Shown: piece after piece, positions 54,798 to 64,000 of the stretch
Layout: every line of letters begins with the position of its first letter
Numbering within the stretch: the stretch's first letter is position 1
Assembly (NCBI GenBank): GCA_028015205.1
Contig: JAPWFG010000022.1
Span: 3,211,001-3,275,000 of the forward strand
DNA: 64,000 bases
Source: Mytilisepta virgata
Lineage: Eukaryota > Mollusca > Bivalvia > Mytilida > Mytilidae
Direction of reading: 5' to 3'
Position numbers and translations under genes: made by a program
The notes under the pieces: model-generated
The model's database searches: none
What the model was told of the DNA's origin: nothing
What the model saw: only the letters and a program-made list of their open reading frames with translations

Positions 54798-57700
54798 GTT
54801 TTAGGCGGGCGAATTGGAGAGAACTTAGAGTTTCGCCCTGCTTTCGGGGAACAACTTCTGTTCCTCTCAGCAGAGGCACTTGGTTTAGGGACATCCCAGA
54901 TAGACTCATCTGGGGTTATATCCATTTGGCTGTCATCATCTCCGTACTCTGATGACAGCGTTTGAAATTTTGCCAAGTGCTTTTCAGCCTTTTTTATTCT
55001 ACCAGTGTCTTGTTTACAAGTTTTGGCCTTTTCTGCTGATTTCGAACGAGTTTTGTGCTGTTGTGATGATGATGACTGTTTATTAGAAAACTTTTGAGGT
55101 GATGATTGTTTTGTTGAAGACTGTCTGTTTGAAGACTTTTTAGGTGAAGAATGATTGCCGTGAGATGCTTTCCGAGTTGAGGATTGAGATTTTCCATTCA
55201 TGGCTGTGCTGGATGAAGTACTGAGCTTTCTTCCAGGGTCTTCTAGAGCATCCTTCGCTATTCTATCTACGACTGTGTTTCCCTTTATACCAACATGACT
55301 TGGTATCCAAAGAAAAACTACTTCTTTACCCAAAACAGAAAGTCTTTTATAAAACTCTATGATATGTGAAATTAAAGGATTTCTATATTTCTGACCTTCT
55401 ATGGCCAATAAGCATGAAAGAGAATCAGAACAAACCAGAAAGTTTTCATTGTCAGAAGATCTAATGAATTTTAAGGCAAGAACAATAGCTCTTGCTTCAG
55501 CTGTAAATATAGAACTGGAAGATGGAAGACGAAGAGTCGCTGCCCGCCGTCCATAAACAGCAGCAGCAGCCACTTTATCTCCGTCTTTTGATCCATCAGT
55601 ATAAATTGTATCAAACCCTTGAAAATTTGATTTAATTTCAGCAAACTGTTGCTGAATTTCAATGGGGTTAGTTTCTGACTTATTATGTTTTCTGATGTCA
55701 AAAATGAATTTTGGTTTTGGTACAAGCCAAGGTGGCGATTGCGGTATATCAATAGGAGCTATTTCATCAAGATTGATGTTACAACCAAAAATATGTGGTT
55801 TCATCCGAATACCAAATGGAGGAATTTTATTTTGATGTTGTTCAAATATGTCCTCATAGAGCGGATTGAAAACACAGTCGTAGGCAGGATTTGAAGGGTA
55901 TGCTTTTAGCTTGGTTACGTATTGTAAACCAAGTTTTATCCTACGGTTATAAAGAGACGGCTCGTTCGCTTCTACGTATAAACTCTCCACAGGAGATGTT
56001 CTGAACGCCCCCAAGGCCAAACGTAGGCCTTGGTGGTGAACAGTATCTAAAATTTTTATATAGGATTTGCGAGTAGATCCATATATAATGGAACCATAAT
56101 CAAGTTTCGATCTAACTAAAGATCGATATAAATTTAGTAAAATACTTTTATCAGCACCCCAATCAGTGCTAGAAACAACTTTTAAAATGTCCAATGCTTT
56201 CAAGCATTTAGCTTTAAGCATTTTGATATGGGGTAGAAAGGTGAGTTTGTTATCGAACAGAAGTCCAAGGAATTTGGTTTCTTTGACAACTTTGATAGGT
56301 TCATTATAGAGTTTGAGTTCAGGGTCTAGATGTAACTTTCTTTTATTACAGAAATGCATGCAGACAGTTTTTGAGCTAGAAAATCTAAATCCATTTTCCG
56401 TAGCCCATTTTTCAATTTTATTAAGAGATAACTGTTGTTGCCGTTCAATAGTGTTCATGTTTTTGCCTCTGTAACAAATCAAAAAATCATCCACATAGAG
56501 AGAGCCTTCAACATTATTTTGTAATGTTTTAGCCAAACTATTTATTTTTATGCTGAATAGAGTAACAGAGAGGATACTTCCCTGAGGAACACCCATCTCT
56601 TGTTCAAAGGGGTCAGACATTGTAGTATTAACCTTGACTTTAAACTGTCTGTCTGACAAGAAGTTATCAATAAATGAGGGTAATCTACCTTTCAACCCCA
56701 TATCATTTAAGTCTTTTAAAATTCCATATTTCCAAGTGGTGTCGTATGCTTTTTCAAGGTCGAAAAAGACCGACACCACGTGTTCACCTTTAGCAAACCC
56801 GTTGCGTATGAAAGACTCGAAGCGAACAAGATGATCTAACGTGCTTCTGCCCTGCCGGAATCCACACTGTATATTGGACAGGAGACCATTGGTCTCGAGG
56901 AACCAGACAAGGCGGTCGTTGATCATCCGTTCCATCGTCTTGCATACGCAACTTGTGAGGGCAATTGGCCGATAATTCGACGATTCAAAATGATCTTTTC
57001 CAGGTTTGGGAATAGGGACAACGGTAGCTTGCTTCCAGATGGAAGGCAAGTCACCAGATACCCATACTGTATTGAGGAGATCCAAAAGAGTTTCTAAACA
57101 CGTATCCGGAAGGTGTTTTAGAAGTTTATAATGAATATCATCCGGGCCACATGCTGTGTCATGGGCCTTTGCCAGAGAATTTTTAAGTTCATCAATAGAG
57201 AAAGGACGGTTGTAGTCTTCTGAATTATTTGATCGAAAGTTGAGTTTGTTTTTTTCTGTTCGGTTTTTAATACGTTGAAATTCCTGAGAGTAATTTTGAG
57301 AAGAAGAATTTTTAGAAAAAGTTTCATCAAGTTTTTGAGAGATCTCATTTTCTGATGTTAAAAGGGTCTGGCCATCTTTTAGGTGGTGAAGATTAGCTTT
57401 TCTGTTTTTACCGTTAACTTTTTGTATAAAGTTCCAAACTTTGTTCATTGGTGTATGAGAATTTAGTTTTGAGACGAAGTTTTGCCAAGACTTGCGTCTC
57501 TTTTGTTTGAATGTTCTACGTGCTTTTGCACGGAATATACGAATGTTACTTAAATTATCTTGGGTTGGATGCATATTGAATCGTCGTTCGGCCTTCTTCC
57601 TATTTTTCTTCGCCTCCTCACATTCATCGTCAAACCATGGTTTGCTGGGTTGTTTTGGATTTGTCGAGGTTTTAGGAATGGTCCTCTCAGCTATCGATAC

Positions 57701-57844
57701 CAACGTTTCATTAAATGTATCGCTTTCTTTTAAGTGAGTTTCCTGAAGACAAAAAGCAACAGGAAGGAAAGCTTGTACAAGTAATGATAACTCTATTAAA
57801 TTAATTTTCAAACCTCGACAATTCCACTGTATTATATTGTTCAT
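54794..57844 (-). pseudogene. ORF2-ORF1 chimeric frame, 1016 aa
   Basis: Starts MNNIIQWNCRGLKINLIELS, loses most of the endonuclease (jump after QETHLKESD near 57722), and retains a complete-looking reverse transcriptase (PVPKPGKDHF..NYRPIALTS, GSLYVDDFLICYRG) and RNase H (TIYTDGSKDGD, FTAEARAIVLAL, VCSDSLSCLLAI, WIPSHVGIKGN). At KDALEDPGRKLS (about 55235) it passes in frame into the Ser/Lys-rich C-terminus of ORF1 and ends SPIRPPKT. The 3-kb open frame is unbroken, so a fusion protein is possible in principle. Confidence 0.8.
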
Positions 57845-57904
57845 TTTAAGGGTGGTCGGATGGGGGAGTAGTTCTTTCTAGGTTGTTCATTCGAAGAACT
57901 TCTT

Positions 57905-57918
57905 CATCAGGGCGATGA
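57905..57918. repeat. 14-bp target duplication of nested LINE, right copy
   Basis: CATCAGGGCGATGA, identical to 52967-52980. Confidence 0.9.
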
Positions 57919-58017
57919 ATCACATCATGCTTGTCGCAAATGTGGCAGGCATACATCGTATTGATGCTGCTCCGTGGTGGGCGGGGAGCTAGGGTAACGA
58001 AATATATATAAATCACC

Positions 58018-59478
58018 ATGGACTTCCAAAACAAACAAAACCAACCGACATGTAAAAGAAAATTAGACAACAGCAGTGATGAGGATGACGTTCCAAATAA
58101 AATTTTAAATACCACTTCTGACACTTTTCAAGATTTATTGTACTGGCAAGTTTAAATTCAGAAAAACCTTTAACCAAAATTTCCCCATTTGTTCTTCACA
58201 AAAAATTCCAGTCTGTTGCAGGAACTGTTAAAAAGGTTAACAAATTGAAAAACGGATGTCTGTTAGAGGAGTGCACACGACAACAACAGTCTAAAAATCT
58301 GTTGTCAATGACGTCAATAATGGACGTTGGAATCTCTGCAACTCCACACAGATCACTCAATTACAGCCAAGGAATAATCCGAGACAGAGATAATGATCTC
58401 AATGACATGTCTGAAGAAGAAATTTGTGCTGAACTGAAAGAGCAACATATTACTAAAGTCAAACGGTTTACCAAAAAATCTGGAAATAAAATACTTAAAT
58501 TGAATACCTATCTATTTACATTCGAACTTCCAAATGTTCCTGATCACATTTACATAGGACCATATAGAATCAAAGTTGACCTATACGTCCCCAATCCTAT
58601 CCGGTGCTTCAAGTGCCAGAAGTTTGGACACGGAAAAAATAGTTGCCGTGGGACGGAAAAATGCGTCAAATGTGCTGAACAGGGGCATTCCAGCTTTGAA
58701 TGTGAACGCACTCCGAAATGCTGTAATTGTGGTCAGGAACATAATTATGTCATCATCTAGAGACTGTGATTGTTATAAAAGAGAACTTCAAATTCAAAAA
58801 ATTAAAGTAGAAAAACGTATTACATATCAAGAAGCTCGAAAAATTGTCTCTGCCTCGGATTCACCTTCTACAACTTCATACGCTGACAAAGTTAAATTAT
58901 CTAAACCTAATAGATCTTTTGCAACTCAAACGAATTTCACTTGGCCTGACGGAACAGAATTTCCGGTTCTCGTCGCCAAACCAAACCAATCAAATGGACA
59001 AACATCTCATCCTAAACAGTCTTCATCCAGTTCTTCACAAACATCTGACACTTCTCTCTCCTCAAGTGTCAGTAATCAACAAAAGCCAACTCCTAAAAAA
59101 CGCTCTTCTATATCTTCAAGCAAAAAATCACCTCAAAAACAGCCACAATCACAGAAAGTCGCACGTCCCTCATCACAAGATCAATCTAAAAAGATGAGTT
59201 TTTCAAATCGCCTCTCGAAGGCTGAAAAAGGTCAAAAGATCAACAAGTTTCGAGACCTCTGCTCAGAGTTCGACGATGATATCGATGAAGACTCTGAGCA
59301 GATGGATACATCGTCACATGAGAATCTGGATTCCATCTGGCCGGACCCATTAGTACCAGCTGAGGGTTTTGGTCCTCCAGTCACAGAATCGGGCGCTTCG
59401 CAAGAAAGACGCCACAGAAGTTGTTCAACAGATCGATCCAGAAAAAAATATTCCCCAATTCGACCACCTGAAAAATGA
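58018..59478 (+). pseudogene. LINE ORF1 (RNA-binding, CCHC knuckles), two frameshifts
   Basis: Begins at ATG 58018 (MDFQNKQNQPTCKRKLDNSS). One base appears lost near 58130. The next frame carries an RRM-like region (LPNVPDHIYIGPYRIKVDLY) and CCHC knuckles CFKCQKFGHGKNSC and CVKCAEQGHSSFEC with a third CNCGQEH. A second frame change near 58745 leads to a basic, Ser/Lys/Gln-rich tail ending SPIRPPEK. ORF1 proteins of this type bind LINE RNA and act as chaperones. The stop TGA overlaps the ORF2 start as ATGA. Confidence 0.8.
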
Positions 59479-62400
59479 ACAACATTATCCAATGGAATTG
59501 TCGAGGTTTAAAAATTAATTTAATTGAATTATCTCTTCTTGCTCAGACTTTCCTCCCAGTTGCCTTTTGTCTTCAAGAGACTCATTTAAAAGAAAACGAT
59601 AATATAAATATTAAAAATTATTCTCTCTACAGCACACGAGTAAAACAGGATGAAAGAGCTGCTGGCGGCTCATCCATCCTTGTTAAACATGACATCATTC
59701 ACAGTCAAATATCTCTACAAACTGATTTACAAGCTGTTGCTATCCGAATAACACTTAATAAAACTGTTACATTATGTTCTGTATATATCCCACCAAACTG
59801 TCACTTAGAAATAAATCAACTTAAATCTTTGATAGATCAGTTACCTGCCCCGTTTCTTCTTATGGGTGACTTTAACGCCCATAATCCTCTGTGGGGCAGT
59901 AACTCTCAAAATGACAAAGGCAAAAAGATTGAAGATTTCTTAAATCAGGAAAGTTTGTGCATTTTTAACGATGGATCGGATACCTACCTCCATCCAGGGA
60001 ATGGTTCTTACTCAGCTATTGATCTGACAATTTGTGATCCTTCACTCTTATTGGATTATTCATGGCGAGTCCATGATGATTTATGTGGAAGTGACCACTT
60101 TCCCTTAATTATGGAAAATCTGTTTCCCTCGACCTCTGAAAGAGTCGCTCGCTGGAAATTTGACAAAGCCAATTGGACTTTGTTCGAGCAACTCTGTCGA
60201 GATGAACTTAGAACAGACATTTTCGATAACGATAGCGATCAGATCCTTAAATTTACTGAAACGTTAGTATCGATAGCTGAGAGAGCCATTCCTAAAACCT
60301 CGACAAATCCTAAACAACCAAGCAAACCCTGGTTCGATGACGACTGTGAGGAAGCTAAGAAACACAGGAAAAAGGCCGAACGACGGTTCAACATGAATCC
60401 AACCTCTGACAATCTCAGTAATGTTCGTATATTTCGTGCGAAAGCACGCCGAACATTTAAACATAAGCGGCGCAAGTCTTGGCAAAACTTCGTGTATAAA
60501 ATAAACTCGCATACACCGATGAATAAAGTTTGGAATTTTATACAAAAAATTAATGGGAAAAAAAGAAAGGCCAATCTTCACCACCTTAAAGATGGCCAAA
60601 CCCTCTTGACCTCGGAAAATGACATTTCTAATAAACTCGGTGAAACCTTCTCAAGACATTCTTCTTCTCGAAATTATTCCGAAACATTTCAAGAAATTAA
60701 AAACCGCACTGAAAAAACCAAACTGAACTTTAAATCAAATAATTTAGAAGACTACAACCTTCCTTTCTCTCTCGAAGAGCTTAAATCCTCTCTGGCCAAG
60801 GCCCATGACACAGCTTCTGGCCCTGACGATATCCATTATCAACTCCTTAAACGTATGCCTGATGCGACTCTTCAAGTACTATTGGATCTTTTTAATAAAG
60901 TATGGGAGACTGGCGACTTGCCTTCCATTTGGAAACTTGCCACAGTTATCCCTGTCCCAAAACCTGGGAAGGATCATTTTGAACCGTCGAATTATCGGCC
61001 CATTGCCCTCACAAGTTGCATTTGTAAAACAATGGAACGAATGATCAATGACCGCCTTGTTTGGTTCCTAGAGACAAACGGTCTCCTGTCAAATATACAG
61101 TGTGGATTCCGACAAGGCAGAAGCACATTAGATCATCTCGTTAGATTTGAATCTTTTATTCGAAATGGGTTTGCTAAAGGGGAACATGTGGTGTCGGTCT
61201 TTTTCGATCTGGAAAAAGCCTACGACACCACATGGAAATATGGCATTTTAAAAGACTTAAATGATATGGGGTTGAAAGGTAGGTTACCTACCTTCATTGA
61301 AAACTTTCTTTCAGACAGACAGTTCAAGGTAAAGGTTAACACAACTATGTCTGACCCTTTTGAACAAGAGATGGGTGTTCCTCAGGGAAGTATCCTCTCC
61401 GTCACTTTATTTAGTATAAAAATAAACAGTTTAGCTAAAACATTAAAACAAAGTGTTGAAGGCTCCCTGTATGTAGATGACTTTTTGATATGTTATAGGG
61501 CTAAAAATATGAACAATATTGAAAGACAACTACAGTTGTCATTAAATAAAATTGAAAAATGGGCTATGGAAAATGGTTTTAAATTTTCCAGCTCCAAAAC
61601 TGTTTGCATGCATTTTTGCAATAAACGCAAAATGCATTTAGACCCTGAGCTAAAACTCTACAACTCGCCTATTAAAGTTGTTAAGGAAACCAAATTTCTT
61701 GGACTTATGTTCGATAGTAAACTCACCTTTCTACCCCATATCAAAATGCTAAAAGCTAAATGTTTGAAAGCATTGGATATTTTAAAAGTTGTTTCCAGCA
61801 CTGACTGGGGTGCTGATAAAAACATATTGTTAAATTTATATCGATCGCTTGTACGATCAAAACTTGATTATGGTTCCATTATATATGGATCTGCTCGCAA
61901 ATCCTACATACAAATTTTAGATACTGTTCACCACCAAGGCCTACGTTTGGCCTTGGGGCGTTCAGAACTTCTCCTGTGGAGAGTTTATATGTAGAGGCGA
62001 ACGAGCCGTCTCTTTATAACCGTAGGATAAAACTTGGTTTACAATACTTAACCAAGCTAAAAGCATATCCTTCAAATCCTGCCTACGACTGTGTTTTTAA
62101 TCCTCTCTATGAGGACATATTTGAACAACATGAAAATAAAATTCCTCCGTTTGGTATCCGGATGAAACCACATATTTCTGGTTCTAACATCAACCTTGAT
62201 GAAATTGCCCTCATAAATATACCTCAATCACCACCTTGGCTTGTACCCAAACCTATGTTTATTTTTGACCTAAGAAAACATAAGAAGTCCGAAACAAACC
62301 CTATTCTTATTCAACAAGACTGCTGAAATAAAATCAAAGTTTGAATTTCATAACTTTATTTATACTGATGGGTCGAAGGACGGGGACAAAGTGGCTGCAG

Positions 62401-63137
62401 CTGCTGTCTATGGACAACAAGCAGCAACTCTCCGTCTTCCATCCTACAGTTCCATTAATTCCATAATTCTTGCTTTAAAGTTTGCTAGAACATCTGAAAA
62501 ACTTAAATTTCTTATTTGTTCAGATTCACTTTCGTGTTTAATGGCCATAGAAGGTCAGAAATATAAAAACCCTTTAATTGCCCATATTATTGAATTTTAT
62601 AAAAGACTTGTCCAAATGGGCAAAGAAATCATTTTTCTCTGGGTACCAAGTCATATTGGTATTAAGGGAAACACAGTCGTAGATAGAATAGCGAAGGATG
62701 CGTTAGATGACCCCATAACTAATATGTCAGTGCCTTACTCTGATTTTAAACCTTTAATATACAAATATGTTTTACGTCTGTGGCAGTCCCAGTGGGATCT
62801 GCTTACAGACAATAAATTACATTCGATAGAGCCAACTGTTGGCAAGAATGTTTATTTTTACGGCAAAAGCCGAAAAGACCAGGTTGTGTTGACCAGATGT
62901 CGCATTGGCCACACCAGGACGACTCATTCTTTTATTTTAGAGAGTGAGCCGGCTCCTGAGTGTATTCCATGCCAATGCCGTCACTCTGTTAAACACCTTT
63001 TAATTGACTGTGTAGATAAATCCGACATAATTTGTCGGTACTACACAGTCAACAATATGAAAGATTTATTTACAGTGGTCGTGGCCGACCGTCTTTTACA
63101 ATATTTGAAAGACGTAGGACTATACTCCAGAATATAG
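59475..63137 (+). pseudogene. LINE ORF2: endonuclease-RT-RNase H, two frameshifts
   Basis: Starts MNNIIQWNCRGLKINLIELS. Apurinic-type endonuclease about residues 1-230 (QETHL, LLMGDFNAHNPLWG, SDHFPL). Reverse transcriptase about 470-740 (PVPKPGKDHFEPSNYRPIAL, FFDLEKAYDT, GVPQGSILS, LYVDDFLI). RNase H after 62340 (IYTDGSKDGDKVAAAAVYG, CSDSLSCLMAI, WVPSHIGIKGN), and a Cys/His-rich end. One G is missing from a G-run at 61955-61958 relative to the minus-strand copy, and a one-base gain near 62318 shifts frame again. A short in-frame loss after LPSYSSI removes the AEAR segment that holds an RNase H acidic residue. Confidence 0.88.
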
Positions 63138-63459
63138 ATTATTATACTATGTTCTTGAGTATAGTTATTTGTCATTGTCTTAAACTTTGTTATTATTAAT
63201 TGACTTAATTTTATGTTTACTGAATTTTATATGTTGACATTGTTAATTAAATAGCGTATCTGTGATATTATTTTTGAATGATGTTCGACTGTGATTCTAG
63301 TTTTACTGTTTATTCAAATCTCAATATTATTTGTAGATAGTTTATTGATTTTAGTTAATGCTTGAAATTTTAATCAGTTTGAGTTTAATTCGTTCTCGCC
63401 GTGATATTGGCTGCAATATCGCCAGCACGGCGTTAAAAGACAATCAATCAATCAATCAA
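63138..63459 (+). repeat. LINE 3-prime UTR and (CAAT)n tail
   Basis: AT-rich UTR, then GTTCTCGCCGTGATATTGGC, GCAATATCGCCAGC and GGCGTTAAAA, and (CAAT)n. The conserved 45-bp end is shared with the minus-strand insert (52990-53045) and with the SINE at 7860-7915, and is the likely recognition site for the LINE enzyme. Confidence 0.85.
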
Positions 63460-63627
63460 ACATTAAGTCGAACAAAAGTCTCATACTTGGTGTCGGACGG
63501 ATTAGGACCGTTCTTTAGAAAGCAACTATGTGGAAATGTATGTAAATCCACTGCTTTTGTCCTGCAGTTTGATGAGACTGGGACATGTCAAAACAAAAAG
63601 CAGTGCGATACACCGAGGCACCCATAA
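63460..63627 (+). pseudogene. hAT-like transposase gene, segment 3
   Basis: After the second ACATTAAGTCGA the frame continues SRTKVSYLVSDGLGPFFRKQ and VLQFDETGTCQNKKQCD. SRTK-SY-VSDGLGP and FDET-x8-KKQ-D are strong matches, from memory, to the hAT-like family with FDETTNAQVKKQMD-type sequence; the D would be the first catalytic residue. Similarity fades after 63600 and a stop follows. Confidence 0.75.
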
Positions 63628-64000
63628 TAAAAGAGGTATATTTTAATATTAAAAACTGTCAATTTGAAATAATGCTAAATTCCCAAAAAAATTTGACTGA
63701 ATTAAATGTACTTGCTTTCTACATGGAAATACTGGTTCCCTGTACAATTGTTCTGTTATATTCCACATATTTTCAATAAACTATCAAATCTCATACACCT
63801 TATGGGATATCTTTTTTTTCTTATTAAAAAAATGATATACATGTATCTGATAAATAACTTCTTAAATATCTTATAATATAAATTATAATATAAAATTATA
63901 GGATATTATATGATTCATGATATATCTTTATAAAGAATTTGATTTGAAACAAAATCCAACGTAATCAAATATCCATTTGTATTTGTTCTCTATATTCGTT
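63628..64000. other. AT-rich non-coding stretch
   Basis: No gene seen. A frame near 63585-63779 may contain a few decayed codons of the hAT-like protein, but nothing recognisable remains. Confidence 0.3.

Larger units (their letters stand above)
52981..57904 (-). mobile_element. Chimeric two-unit LINE insert
   Basis: Inserted in the 5-prime UTR of the plus-strand LINE with a perfect 14-bp duplication CATCAGGGCGATGA (52967-52980 and 57905-57918). Read on the minus strand: the last codons of an ORF1, an ORF2 lacking most of the endonuclease, an in-frame jump from RNase H into the C-terminal part of another ORF1, a second ORF2 lacking the RT, then the 3-prime end and (CAAT)n-type tail at 52981. 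One pair of target duplications around two units indicates one integration of a mosaic molecule. Confidence 0.85.
51798..63459 (+). mobile_element. LINE (APE-RT-RNase H type) interrupted by inverted LINEs
   Basis: Flanked by the perfect 12-bp duplication ACATTAAGTCGA. Without the nested insert (52981-57904 and one copy of its duplication) it is about 6.7 kb: a 5-prime UTR of about 1.28 kb, ORF1 from 58018, ORF2 from 59475, and a 3-prime end with GCCGTGATATTGGCTGCAAT then (CAAT)n. Endonuclease, reverse transcriptase and RNase H place it in the I/Nimb-like group of non-LTR elements. ORF1 and ORF2 each have two frameshifts, so this copy is dead, but it is essentially full length. Confidence 0.85.

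Overview
The window is eukaryotic, AT-rich and dominated by transposable elements. It most resembles a bivalve mollusc genome, but that is inferred from style only: a tRNA-derived SINE of a type known from molluscs, repeat families ending in GACGGACGG-type runs plus a stem-loop, a TatD-type hydrolase of a kind I recall being abundant in bivalve annotations, and split exons with GT/AG borders. I ran no database search.

Layout. 1-3500: non-coding with two fold-back elements. 3502-7514 (minus): a CACTA/EnSpm-like transposase broken by one frameshift, a downstream spliced exon, and an upstream basic-protein exon. 7860-8229: a SINE with a perfect 13-bp target duplication. 8243-12322: non-coding repeats. 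12323-23138 (minus): LTR element 1, 10.8 kb, with 245-bp LTRs differing at one site. It encodes Gag with an N-terminal helix-hairpin-helix, Pol, and a zinc-finger/TatD hydrolase in the usual env position. 23248-42622 (minus): a second LTR-bounded unit, 19.4 kb, with 879-bp LTRs about 99.5% identical. Its broken gag-pol is followed by about 11 kb of DNA that holds a three-exon FN3 gene, a zinc-finger ORF, minisatellites and nested repeats. 42623-45299: repeats and a retroelement fragment. 45300-63627: a hAT-like gene on the plus strand, split by LTR element 3 (45415-51436, 4-bp target duplication, integrase before reverse transcriptase) and by a plus-strand LINE (51798-63459, 12-bp target duplication). 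That LINE itself contains an inverted, chimeric two-unit LINE insert (52981-57904, 14-bp target duplication).

How the parts work together. The three LTR units have near-identical LTRs, readable primer-binding sites and polypurine tracts, so their ends are well fixed. Element 1 joins Gag to Pol by a UUUAAAC slippery heptamer and element 2 by GGGAAAA plus a strong stem; both fit -1 ribosomal frameshifting. The LINE links ORF1 to ORF2 by an ATGA overlap. The SINE shares its 3-prime end with the LINE family, so the LINE machinery is the likely mobiliser. The strongest candidate for something undescribed is element 1, an LTR retrotransposon that appears to carry a catalytically complete TatD-family metal-dependent hydrolase with its own splice acceptor. 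Second is the LTR-bounded spliced gene inside unit 2.
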